DNA of 64,000 nt from Casuarina equisetifolia (taxonomy: Eukaryota > Streptophyta > Magnoliopsida > Fagales > Casuarinaceae): positions 8,494,001-8,558,000 of the forward strand of contig CM052355.1 in the NCBI GenBank assembly GCA_028551475.1. The letters run 5' to 3'. The translations under genes and the position numbers were made by a program. The notes beneath the pieces are model-generated. The model had not been told where the DNA came from and searched no databases. It saw only the letters and a list, made by a program, of their open reading frames with translations. Numbering within the stretch: position 1 is the stretch's first letter; the number at the start of each line of letters is the position of its first letter. Shown here one piece after another: positions 1-11,483 of this stretch.

Positions 1-740
1 AGTCATTAGTTACTGAATCAATTTATTTTGAGAAATTAGATTCATGTATAAATAGGAAAATATTTTCTTTATTTCTCAGATATATTTTTCTTCATTGCTT
101 TGGTCTTTATATTATGAATAAGACTTTTTTGTATGCATAAATGTTATATGAAAACAATATCTAGATTTAAAATTTAAAATTCTAGCTTTCTCATTCCTTT
201 CACTTTATGTTATGGTGTCAAAGCCCATTTTACTTTTAATACTCCTATAAATATAGGTAAAAGCCCAAAAGCCATGGAAAAATCGGCACCTTTAGATGTT
301 TGTGTTAGATCATTGTGGTAATGAGATGTGTTAAATAAATGATGTGAAATTGTCCCATATTGTTGAGGAGTTCATTAGAAATTTAATTTCAATCTTCTAT
401 CCCTTCACCCATGAACAAGTATTCCTATAGGAAGTATTACTTTATGCTTGGGATGAAAAGGCATGTTAAGTCCCACATGGGAAAATAAGAAATTCTAAAA
501 GTAACTTATAAAGGGTTGGAATTCTCCACGTAATGTCTTAAGTATTTAAGTTGGGTATAAGCTCTTTTCTTTTCCAACCTAGCTTTTGCCTTTTGGAAAA
601 AAATTTCATCATTTGATCTGTTGAACCACTATACATCTACAAAATAAGAATAACACTCCAGCATAGAAATCAACAACTTTCAGAAACCATTAAATAACCA
701 AAATAGAAAATTCCCTACTTGTTCTCTTACGTTTCTTATT
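1..740. mobile_element. LTR-type repeat R1, right part of a copy
   Basis: This stretch matches 9511-10620 and 17346-18160. Positions 1 to about 212 correspond to the downstream half of an LTR. They are followed near 213 by a site resembling the copia-type primer binding site (initiator Met tRNA complement) and then by non-coding internal sequence. The left part of the copy lies outside the window. No coding capacity is visible. It is an old, incomplete fossil and forms the left edge of duplicated block A. The LTR interpretation is inference from the PBS-like site and the multi-copy nature. Confidence 0.5.
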
Positions 741-3521
741 GGTTGTTAGGAATATTACTATTCTTCAATTATTTTGATAATGAGAAAAAGAAAAAGTCTT
801 TAAATATGATATGTCATGATAGAAATATATGCAAAAAAAAGAAAGTTAGTATAAGACATTAGCTAATACAATATTTGCAAAAAATATTGTATGAATGCCA
901 TATATTAACATTTAAATATTGTTAGGTTGTTTATTTGTTAAACTAAATTTATTGGGCTAATTATTTATTGGATAAATTTGTTGGACTAAAGTGTTAGGTT
1001 GATGTGTTAGACTATCTTTAAAGTTTTGGACCTAAGCCATTTTAAGGCCCGAGCTTGCAAAAAGTGTTTTGGTGAAATGCATGTTTCACTTGTTAGAGGT
1101 TGTTGTTTATTCTCCTCTCTTCATCCCTAAGGTTCTTAACATAGAGTTACTTTTATGGTATGCTATCTAAATATTTTCTAACAAACCTAATTATTTAGTC
1201 AAAAGACCTAGACCAATTGACATGATAGGTTTGATTACTTTTGGATTGTAGTATTCCACAACGCTTTCAATTTGATGTCCCAATGGCACACTTTAAAGCC
1301 TATATCGCTACTCCCCTTTGTGTCTTCCTGTCAACTTGGGCCTACTAGGCTTATTCCATGTCTACTCCACCAAAATTCCACCCCAGGTGTACTCCATTGA
1401 TATTCAAACTTGGATGTGGAACTTGGCTCTAATGCCAAATGTTACAAACCTAATTTTCATCAAGCTATTTTGGATTTATTTGGTTCATTCTTCTCACAAA
1501 AAAAAACACATAATTTATTTCTATGGAGAGAAATAAGACCTCGCAAGTTCTTATGGAAGGAAACCTTAACTTATTAGAACTATTTTTTTTTTTCATTCAA
1601 CCACAAAAAAACTAAATACAACTTTCTACCTCTTTTTACAAGAACCACAATCCCAAACAATTTGGAAAAATTCTATAGGTTGGGCTTAGACATAACATGC
1701 CCATAGTTACAAAATAAGCCATAAAGCCATCAAATACAAAACACATTAGCCTTGGGCCTAAGCTTGTGGACTTTCCACTAATAAGGCCTAAATCTAGGGC
1801 CATAACATTCCATCCCCCATTAAAAAAAATATTATCCTTAAGATTTTATTTCAAACAACATTAGCCTTTAAAAATAAAGCCTTAATACAAAATAGATAAT
1901 ATTATATACTTTTTTATGGCTTAAAATCAAAATACTATTTTGCTCTTTTAGATTTGCTTATTAAAAATGCTTTGATGGTCTTCCTTGGTAGGGGAAGAAT
2001 AGTCCAATGACTGGGCCATCAAACAAATTGGGTTGCTATAGTCTTTAGCAAGCTATGCGTGAGCACTTGTCCAGATTCCTATTGTCAGCACGTAACATTT
2101 TTGCCCTTTCTCTCCCACCATGCTTTCATTGTGTGTGTGGCCTAGCCAGTGCTTTATTTAGTTGTTTTTTCTAGGGAAATTTAAGCAAAATTAATACCAT
2201 TTGTTAGAAGAATTCAGCAAGAAGTATCATTCATATAGAAATCGAACAACAACCATAAAAATGTACATATCCAAAGATAGTAAATTTAAGAGGTTCATAT
2301 CAACAAAATGTCCTAAATCTCCTATAGTTTCTTTTTATTATTTTTTTTTTTGACAAAACTTCTAATTTGGCTTATAAACACTCTAATCTAGATAGAGAAG
2401 TATAAATATGTACTTTGCAGACTCCAATCCACCATTCCAATAACATATTCTAATTAATATACATGAAAATTATATGAAATTAAACCAAATTTAGGGAAAG
2501 AGAACATTTCACCTTAAGACACATCAATCTACTTCTTTAATTGTGTTCACCATATTCAATCTATCATTTATAGTCCCAATCTTTCATGCTCACCATACCA
2601 TTTGTTAGGAAATTTCAAGTGACTTTAATACCACCTATTAGGGAAATTCAACAAGGCATATTATCCACATAGAGATCAAATATACAACCATAAGAATACT
2701 TCTTTTTCCTCAATTAATGTGCCTATTTTTGTAGAACTCAAGATCATTATTTATGGACTAGGCCCATGTGTTTTATTTCATTCCTTGTCTATGCTTAGGA
2801 GCATACGCATTAAAAATGATAATTTTTTTATATTGCTAATAACTTAACTAATGCAAGGGCAATTAACAAAGAAGTTGGCATGCAACTTTCATTTCGTGGG
2901 ATTATATTGAATTGGTTATAAGTTCTAATCTTAATGCTGAATTTTGATCTATTAAGATTAGCATGAAATCCAATGAATGCTAATCAAACACACCACTTTT
3001 CTTTTCTGGAGGTTTTGACTTTGATTATAAAAAATGAGCATCAAGAACAACCATCTTATGTTTGGTTGAATAAGGGACATACCTTTCTTAAAATCAATGC
3101 CTTCTACCTAGTGGTTATGATGTTTTATGCTTTGTTAATCCCGTGTTGCTATTGGCATTGTTGTTTTCCTTTTTGTCCAACAAGATGATTGTAATCTAAT
3201 CTTTTGCAACTAATTTGGGTTATTGTTACCCTTTTGGCTTCCTTGATTCACAAAGTCAATGGGAAATATCTCGAATTTAGAGAAACATATAATACCAAGG
3301 CCATGAACAACCACAAGAAGATTTGCATGTTTAGCTCTTTATTCATACTATTATAGTACAAAAGTAATGTAAAAATTTATGCATAGATAACTCACATACA
3401 AGAATCAACATCAATGATCACACACAAGTGAGAATGGTCATGATCACTAAATTAACTACCACCTAATCCCACACCTTGTAGGGATTTAGCCCTTACCTCA
3501 AGCTTCCATGTACATACATAA
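741..3521. other. Non-coding repeat-rich DNA upstream of gene A's 3' end
   Basis: I see no gene here. The same sequence occurs at 18161-20958, and pieces of it recur at 26500-27165, so part of it is dispersed repeat. All open stretches are short and lack recognisable domains. The last 200 bases probably hold the 3' untranslated region and polyadenylation site of the minus-strand malectin-LRR gene. Confidence 0.7.
2166..2700. repeat. Pair of ~90-bp direct repeats (2166-2265 and 2611-2700)
   Basis: Two diverged direct copies of a unit containing 'aataccacctattagggaaattc'-like sequence followed by a conserved 'caaccataa' lie about 445 bp apart. Block B has the same pair at about 19605-19700 and 20025-20110, so the pair predates the block duplication. 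Confidence 0.6.
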
Positions 3522-6105
3522 CTAAAAGTAGCAAAATAGAAGAGATAGTACAAAGACTTGAATTATGGCTTCCACTAAGAGTGGGTTTTGTTCACCAATC
3601 TTGTCGTTACCACCAAGTGGGGATGGTGGTGGAGTTGATAACATTTGTGATGGTGATGGACATGACATTCCATCGAGACAATTGCCTGTTATCCTGAGAA
3701 TGATCAAAATTATAACAAATAAGTAAATGAGAAATTTTTTTTTTAAAAAAGTCAATATAAAAAGTTTAAAGAAGAAATCAGTTTGATAATTGTCAATTTA
3801 TCAAATCTATAAATCGACAAATTTATCATATGCAAGACCAATTATTATGTCTATAAAAATATTTAAAATTCAGTTTTCTTTAACTTACATTAATGTCAAG
3901 CCCTTTTTATCCAATATGGAGGTAGGAATGGATCCCTTGAATCCATTGCTTGCCAAATTTCTGGACACAAAAGAAAAAGAAATGATATAGTTTTCAGTGA
4001 TTAAATTATCCTCCTTTTGTCTCCACTCTATGTATTCTACATATTTATGTGTAATGAAACTTACAATAGTTGTAGATTTGGGAAGGATCCAAAAAATTCA
4101 GGAATAGTTCCGTCATAACTATTGTTGTGCAAGTCACTGCAATTGACGAGTGAAAGGAAACACAAAAACACAATATTAGAAGAACAAGAGACAAATCTCT
4201 TCTTCTAATCTACCCTTTTTGGTTTGCTTATTAACTCACATGGTTTGGAGTGCATCCATGGAACTGAAGTCCGGAGGTGAACCGGACAGACCAAAGCCAC
4301 TCAGATTCCTACATTTTTGCCGAAAGTGGTACAAATTAGAAATTCTGAATATTTCTTAATGCCCAAAAATCATGGAGACGTAACATACAGTGTAAGTACT
4401 CGGGGGATGGAACTATTGCTGCATTCAATCCACTCCCATGAGTATGGCCGTGGAAGACAAGGGTCTCCAGTCCATTTCCGTAAAACATCGAACGCCGTTT
4501 GCAGCGCCACTAAACCTTTCACTGATTCAGCCGAAACAGAGATAAGAGGGAGAAAAAGAGAAGAATCAGTTCAACAATTGGAAAAACCTGAACGAGAAAA
4601 GTAGAGGAACAACTTATTTGTTTAACAGATTGAAACGAAACCAACCATCTGTGCTGTTGGTTCCATAAGGTGGTGCATCACTGACTTCAAAAACTTCGTA
4701 GGCATTGAGGAGAGGCGGCAATGTGGAATCAGAGGCAGCCCTGACGCTGAACGTCGCGTCGCTAGAAGTAGTAAAGTTAAAAATCTGTAGCTCTAATACG
4801 CTCCCAAAAGGTGGAATGAAAGGGGGTGAATAAGGTTTGCCGTCTCTGAAAACTACCATGGATCTTTTCTGTGCGGGGTTTAATCGTATCACTTCGGAGA
4901 AGTAGAGGTTGATAAAGACATTGTATTCTCCTAAAAATTTAGTATCAACTACTCCCCAGTGAGTGCTTATACCGGCGAGTGCATTTTGCACTGCGGCTTT
5001 GGGAGGTTGGTCCTTTGCGGTACTCACATTAATTGCAGTGGCCTCATTCATCAGCTCCACTAAATTTATCTCAGCTCCGTGGGCCTTCCATTTTCGATCG
5101 TAGGGATCATCCGGATAGCTAGCAGGTCAAGCAGTGCATACTTAAGTGGAAGTTTAAAATCGTAGATATTATACAATACAGTCCGAGTTACATGTTGCTT
5201 AAGTTTTACTTGTCAATTTTATATGAAAAAGTGATCCTCTTCCTCATAAATAGATTCCGAAGAAGAAAAATTAGCTTAATTTTTGTTAATCAAATCCACA
5301 AATCGTAACATGACATTGTAATTTATATTAAAATGTGATATTCCTTCACTCAGGGAAAAAAATAATTCATGGTATTTTCATGCTTAGGGCAGGGAGTGTA
5401 TTGTTGCTTACAAACTGATTTTGAGGAGGAAAAATTAATTTTATATTATTAATCAAACCCGCAAATACTAACGACAATATGTGATAGAGGATACCTGATA
5501 TCTTGCTTTGCACCCAGAGCTTCTCTACTTGCCAAGCTCAAAACTTGATTGGAACCAGCACTACTGTACATTTCTGAACCCAAGCTTCGCAGCTCGAGCA
5601 CGGATATGAAGGGCAGCTGGTTAGGCAGCGTTTGAGCCAAGCATAAGCTAGTACTGTTTCCATTCAGAATATATATTATCTCCGTGAAAGCAATAAGGTT
5701 TTCGGCATAGGCTGTCAAATTCATCGTTTCCAAGCGGTTGCCATCCAAAAGAATGTCGAAGGTAGGAGGAGAGTTTTTGCCATCGTAGTTTCCATAGAAG
5801 AAACTTGCGCGCATGAGAATTCGTTCCCCTTTGTTGAGATTGTTGATAGTATAACAATTCTTCTTCAGGGTTGGAAACACTCGTAGAGTGTCGAATTCAC
5901 GACCGGCCCCGTGAGACGGAGGAGCCTTCTGGGATTCACCGTTTTGGACATAACTATCATCTCCGACCCATTTAATTGATGAATTTCCATCAACGTAGGA
6001 GTCGGATGCTCCACAGTCGATGCTCAGAAAGACAGCGAAACTGGGCTTTGAAACTAATACTACTGAGAGAGCCACCAGTACGAGCAATGTAAGATGGGTA
6101 GTCAT
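3522..6105 (-). CDS. Malectin-like + LRR secreted protein, no kinase (copy A)
   Basis: Seven exons on the minus strand: 6105-5495, 5118-4646, 4521-4389, about 4308-4241, 4136-4065, 3960-3889, 3693-3522. Phases match across all junctions if exon 4 is 69 nt. The protein would be about 533 aa: signal peptide (1-24, ending SFA), malectin-like carbohydrate-binding domain (about 28-355), the WTGDPC motif (GDPC 380-383) typical of malectin-LRR receptors, and three short LRRs encoded by small (69-72 nt) exons. A tail with Pro/Ser then ends in a hydrophobic stretch (VEAIIQVFVLSLLFCYF). There is no transmembrane-plus-kinase part, so it is a receptor-like protein, possibly GPI-anchored at the cell surface. 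The ATG at 6105 is chosen because it gives a clean signal peptide and no in-frame ATG lies upstream. Coordinate arithmetic gives exon 4 as 68 nt, one less than copy B, which would shift the frame. The ligand is unknown. Confidence 0.85.
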
Positions 6106-6452
6106 GGTTAATCTCAAGGAGCTTTTCAGATGAATTGTCTTTGTTCTGGGCTTGTAACTTTTGGCTCTTCTTCCTTCTCAGTTGACCATTACAGAAAAAC
6201 TCCCTATCAACCTCTGAATTCTTGGAGTTGGACAATTCTTTTAATGATTGAAACCCAGAACGATACCTTCAGGTCTACGTTATTCACAGCCTTCTGTTTT
6301 TTTCTGGGACTCAACTATTCTGTACACCACAAAAAGATTCCTTCATACCTATTATTTTACCAGACGATTGTATTCCTCCTTTGAACGATTGATTTTCATT
6401 TTATTTTCTAAAACAAACTTTTTTAGTTGTTGATACTTTATTAGACAAGCTA

Positions 6453-6459
6453 GCTCTCC

Positions 6460-6495
<36 letters not shown>
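6453..6495. repeat. Compound (TC)n(CA)n microsatellite in leader of copy A
   Basis: A run of TC dinucleotides to about 6480 is followed by eight CA units. It sits about 350 bp upstream of the gene A start codon, so it reads GT/GA in the sense of the gene and probably lies in its 5' leader. Block B has only TC units at the same place (23858-23895). Confidence 0.9.
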
Positions 6496-6624
6496 TGGCT
6501 GCAAGCTGAAGTCAGCGGTAACTTGTAAGGCATTCGCAGATGCATTTTGTTTACCATAAAAACCCTGTCCTTCTTCCTCCACGAAGAGCCTTTTTAGACC
6601 CGAGATTTCGCTCTCTACGCCTGG

Positions 6625-6632
6625 ATTTTATA
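6625..6632 (-). promoter_or_regulatory. Candidate TATA box of copy A
   Basis: The minus strand reads TATAAAAT about 520 bp upstream of the start codon, with a pyrimidine/purine-rich leader in between. The same octamer is conserved in block B at 24025-24032. The transcription start is inferred to be about 30 bp downstream, near 6600. Confidence 0.4.
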
Positions 6633-7015
6633 TTTTTCAACAAGTTTTGTGCTTTTAGAGCTGAAAATTTTGACACGATATTGAAGGTCGCGCATGATTT
6701 TTTTTTTTTGTACGAACACAGATGCAGTCGCTCTAGTCCTTGCTTTAGTGATCAATCAATTGGGAGTTTTGTGTATAATTGTTCTGTAGCCCATGCTGAC
6801 TGCAAACAGGTGTGTTAAGAACATGGAAGCTCTCAAAAGCCGTCTCTGTTTTCGCCAAACATTGGTGAAAATGGCCAACTTTGGCGCTTTCGAAGTGTAT
6901 ACAGAAAAAAAGAACTTTCATGAACATTGGTTAGATGATCTGTTAGACAAATGGAAAAAGGACAGGACTTTATAATAGTTTGTTGATAAAGAAGTATATT
7001 TCCTGCCAGAAACAG

Positions 7016-8974
7016 CCATTCAATCAATCTTTGCACGCTTTTTAATTGTTCTAAGTCTAACCTCCTGTTCGGTGGAATTCTAAATGCAAGTAAACATGTC
7101 GAACAAGTAATATAATAATAAGAAAGTGTATCGTCCCACAAAAATTGGTAAATACTAAACTAATTAAGTATCAACAATGAACTAATCTTAAAATTTATCT
7201 AGCTAATCAAAGAAAGTTGATGATGAAATAAAATATAAAATTTTCAAAACAAGATTCAAAACTAATTGAAATTAAATCCAAGTAAAAAAAATCAATATGA
7301 GAGGCATGTTAGAGCATCTGATTTCACCATAACTACTAGATATGAATTTCCATAGTTTATACCTGCAAGAATGATAATACTTATGTGATGGTGGAATTTC
7401 CTAATTTATTTACTATCCTATGTCTAAGTATAGTAAACCTATTTAGTTCATTAATTCACTATATTTCTATATATGAATTAAAACAAACTAAATGTATTAG
7501 GATTTGTGAATATTCTTAGTTTACAATAAATCTTTTGATCATCTTATCACCAAAAGCCACACAAACAACATGGTCTATGCCTATCCATATTTAATTCATG
7601 GTTATATATTACAAGAAGTAACTGCATATTATCTCCTGTCGGTCTCAAACATGCACATCAAATCATTTAAGTGGTGGCCAATCACTTAAGAGCATTAAGC
7701 ATAATAATATATTACTCATATAAATAAAATATCTTGCAAAACATAAAAACTTATAGGATTCACATCATCATAGTTAGGCTACATCATCGCTCTAACAAAA
7801 GGAATTTAGAACATAATGAAATAGACCAAAACAATAGTAGAAATTAAGGAAAACATCTTAAATAAAGAAAAACAGGAAAGTTGTCATCACATTGTCTTCT
7901 CTTCAAGAATTCTCCTTGATTTTCTTCTTTCTTCCTTGGTTTAAGCGGCACCTTCTTTTTCTCTCTCTCTTTCTTCCTCTCCTTATGCAATGGTCCTCCT
8001 TTATATAAGGTCTGGGATCTAGAACTTTCTCCTTATCCTTGATAATTTGACCATCTTCTACCATATAATAAGTACCAAGTTCTCCATGCTTGTCCTTTTT
8101 CTTCATGCCTCCTTATGTTACATAAATAAGACAAATTTAAGTAAATAAAAAGGAATTCAAATATTTTCTCACAAGCATTAGATAATTTATTATTTAAATT
8201 AAGTAAAATAACTCTATAAAAATAGAGTTATCACCTTCTATGGATTGAGCAATCCCTTACAAGCAAAACCTAGAACTTGGAGGAAAAGGAACTTGAGAAT
8301 TTTTAAGGATTGAGACCACAAATGTTTATAATGGACTTCACGACATTGCACATTGGGCAAGACTTAATACAATAAACTTCATGCCCTTATAGCTCCTCAA
8401 AAGAGTATATGGCTGCAGAGATGGTGAAATAGTTGGGTTGCCATTACGAATTCGGCAGGGGCTGACATAAATTCCGGCATGATTTATACCTTCTCAAAAG
8501 AACAGGTGATTTGCAGGGATTATGGTCCTTGAGTCAACCATGCTTGTCAACAGAAAGCATGTTTTAAGCAACATTATACAATTGCAATATCTCCTATGCT
8601 AGTTAAGTGATATCTTCTGAAATAAGAGCCAAACTTTCATAACAATCTCAGGGATGATGGTTTGGAACGCCATGTAGCATGTAAATCTTGATGGTGTAAA
8701 ATTGAGGATCCTGTACATTTTTTCCTGTTCCACGAAGCTCTGGAAATAGCATTGCAATCAATCTTTGCACTCTCTTTAATTGTTCCAAGTGTAACCTCCT
8801 ATGGAAAAGCTAATGAGATGGACTTTGAGCAATCCCTTACAGGTAGAACCCAAATCTTAAAGGAAAAGGAACGTCAGTATTTTTCAAGATCAAGGCCAGA
8901 AATGTTATAAGGCACTTCATGACGTTTCACATTGGGTAAGACTTAAATACAATATTCTTCATGACCTTAAAATT
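7016..8974. repeat. Tandem ~0.45-0.6 kb unit, two copies in block A
   Basis: Unit 1 (7016-7065 continuing at 8234-8640, interrupted by the solo LTR) and unit 2 (8750-8974, cut short by the block breakpoint) share 'caatctttgca', 'taacctcct', 'gagcaatcccttac' and 'cattgggyaagactta' in the same order. Block B holds both units in fuller form (24418-25612 and 25713-26150). No coding function is recognised. Confidence 0.7.
7066..8233. mobile_element. Solo-LTR-like insertion in block A only
   Basis: This 1,168-bp segment is absent from block B. It begins TG and ends CA and is flanked by near-identical 5-bp repeats (cctcc / ccttc), as expected for an LTR-retrotransposon target-site duplication. It contains no internal coding region, so it fits a solo LTR left by LTR-LTR recombination. 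A TATATAA-type element lies near 8000. Its absence from B dates the insertion after the block duplication. The superfamily is unknown. Confidence 0.65.
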
Positions 8975-9510
8975 CAAGGGATCTATTCCTCAACCCAAGC
9001 CTTTTTGTAATTATACAACCAATCCTGAGTTGTCTCATTCCAGTGGAGAGATCAATTCTTTTTAAAAAATATTTTAGGGAAAAAAAAAGATACGGTTCCA
9101 ATTTAGTGACCCCACTGATTATTCAAAAATCTAAACCCTTTTATCATCCATTTGGTTCACGTTTCGTATCATACGGTCCTTAATTTTTTAGTGCAATTGC
9201 AATTTGAAAATTTTAGACTCCTCCTTCATGGATGATTCATTATTGGGAGTGGATTGTGTTTGTTTCACTAGAAAACTTTGAAACAGAGATTAGGAAATTA
9301 AAAAGAAAATAAAATGCTTCAGATATGCTGAAAAAGTTGGAGCAAGCTCAATTGGGCCCATCAGTTTGCTCTATAAATGCTGAAAAAAATGCCTCTGCAA
9401 TTCTTTTTCTTTTTTAACAGATATGACAAAATTGTTTCACATCGCTACACAGATCTAGGATTGGATCAGGTTGGACTAGAGAGGGATCTAAGCGACATAG
9501 TGGCTATCCT
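8975..9510. other. Unannotated spacer
   Basis: I see no gene, and no similarity to the rest of the window. It starts at the right breakpoint of block A and ends at an R1 repeat. Confidence 0.5.
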
Positions 9511-10620
9511 GTTTGGAGATTAAGAATTTGACAAATAAAAGGGTTCTCAATTTCAATTCAGCCTTGTAAAAGAATAAGTAGTGAACTCCATGTGTTATTT
9601 TATGAAGTAATCCTTAATTCATACTTACATTCTATTGAGGATTGCTGAAATATTTGTCATTTTTAGATAATATTTAAATGTGAATTTGTCTCCTTATTTG
9701 TGAGTTGAGTTAGTTCTTTGGTTGATTTTTTGTAGATATGTATGTATATTTTTACTTATTGATTCTTTCCTTCAACTATCTCTTGATTGTTTCTAAGGTT
9801 AGAAGAAAGATATTTTTCTTATGGCTTAATCATAGGTTACTAGAATCAATTTATTTCAGGAAATTGTATTTATATATAAATAGGAAAATATTTCCTCTTT
9901 ATTTCTCATGTATACTTTCTTTTATTGCTTTGGTCCTTGTATAATAAATAAGACCCTTTTTATGTACAAATGTAAAGTGAAAGCAATATACAAATTACAT
10001 ATTTCTAGCTTTTCCATATTTTCACTTTGTGGCATGGTATTAAAGCCTAGTTTCTTTTTTCGTGCTCTTATAAATTTGAGTAAGCCTAAAAGTCATACAA
10101 AAAATGGACCTGCAAGATAGCTTGAATTAAACCATTATAATGATAAGACATGTTAAATAAACAATATGGAGTTATCCTGTGTTACTAAGAAATCCATTAG
10201 AAATCTAAATATAATATTATGTCCCTTCACTTATGGACAAAGATCCTCACGAGAAGCATTGTCTTGTACTTAGGGTGAGGAGGCATGTTAGGTCTTGCAT
10301 AAGAAAATAAGAAATTTAAGAAATTACTTATAATAAAATGGATTCTTCTACTTAATACCTTAGAATTTTAAGTTGCATATGAGCTACTTTCCATTCTAAC
10401 CTAACTTCTACTATTCTTTTCTTTTAAATTGTTTTTGGTTTTAATTGCCTTTCAAAGCTTTTGACATCTTTTGTTGTTGTAGAATCACTCTTTACCTACA
10501 AAACAAGGTTTCATTTAGAGGTAGAAACAACTTTCATAAACCATAAAACAAGCCAAACAAAAAATTCCCAATATTTTTCTTACTTTTCTAACCATTACCA
10601 TGCTAAAGATTCCAAGATCC
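9511..10620. mobile_element. LTR-type repeat R1, fuller copy
   Basis: The copy is homologous to 17030-18160 and 1-740. About 9511-10031 behaves as an LTR: it ends in CA immediately before a PBS-like site (TGGTATTAAAGCC, the initiator-Met-tRNA complement used by copia elements). Non-coding internal sequence follows. No polyprotein is seen. It is an old incomplete fossil, more diverged than the two block-edge copies are from each other. Confidence 0.55.
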
Positions 10621-11275
10621 AAGTGTAGCAAAAATTAGGACATGAGTGCATCCATCATTGAAGAAGCTCTCAATTCTCCCATGAGTTCAAGCTTTAAGCA
10701 ATTCAAACTTAACCTTGCCATGATAGATCCATTCTAATAAGTCCAACCTAGTACAACCTAGTACAGCCTAACCAATTGTAAGTTAGTCGAAACCTAACAT
10801 GATTGGGAGTAGTTTGTGCTAACCCAGCCCATCTAATGGTTACTTGTCTAGGCCTAACCCAACTAGAGGGTAGCATGGTTAGGCCTAGTCCAACTAGTGG
10901 TGGACCATAAAAGGGTTGGCCCATTAAGGCTAAATCTATTGAGGCCTAAATTGTTGTAGGTACCATGGATCAAGCCTAGATAAACTGCCCACACATGGGT
11001 AGGCCCATATCTCGCTTTCAGACCTAATGGTAGTTTTGGGTAAGGTTGGAATCTACCAAGGTTGATCATCATTCAAACCAAGAAAATTTAGGAATGAACC
11101 CCTACCTACCTCTCAACCCAACTACTACCCTTATTCTATTTGGGAGATTTGCTTTACACCTTGGCTAGTGACTTAAAAAGTTCCCTTTATTGTGCAACCT
11201 CTCATTGGCCTTGACACTTGCATTGTTTAGGCCTAAGAACTTCATTGTCCCTTTGGCACAAAGAACAATGCTAGA
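10621..11275. other. Probable internal or flanking sequence of R1, non-coding
   Basis: I see no gene. The segment has short repeated words such as 'cctaacccaact' and 'gtccaacctagtac'. Its last 70 bp resemble 16985-17030, the sequence just before the next R1 copy, which suggests it is the 3' end of an R1 internal region. Confidence 0.4.
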
Positions 11276-11455
11276 TTTTTTGGAGACTAAGAATTTGACA
11301 AGTAAATGGGCTTTTAATTTCAATTTAGTCTTGTAAAAGAATATGTAGTGAATTCTATGTATCATTTTATAGAGTAATATGTAATCATACTTATATTTAG
11401 TCGAAGATAACGAGAATAGATGTCATTTTTGGATAATATTTAAACTCCGAAGTAA
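11276..11455. mobile_element. R1 LTR fragment
   Basis: It matches the first 180 bp of the R1 LTR at 9515 and 17035. Similarity fades about 30 bp before the copia element starts. It is probably the beginning of a 3' LTR belonging to the R1 copy at 9511. Confidence 0.5.
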
Positions 11456-11483
11456 GCCTTATCATGCAACCTTTTACCAATCT

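Larger units (their letters stand above)
1..8974. repeat. Duplicated block A (direct repeat of block B)
   Basis: The block is collinear with about 17346-25937 and holds one malectin-like/LRR gene in each copy. The left end lies beyond the window, because block B homology continues upstream to about 17030. The right breakpoint is near 8974, where A switches to unrelated sequence while B continues. Differences include independent insertions (7066-8233 in A, 24459-25147 in B), a poly-T tract only in B, and point differences everywhere except a 612-bp identical patch at 5810-6421. Confidence 0.9.

Noticed and set aside
4317-4604. Plus-strand open frame over malectin-LRR exon 3
   Set aside because: Antisense shadow. 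The minus-strand reading gives the GDPC motif with good splice sites.
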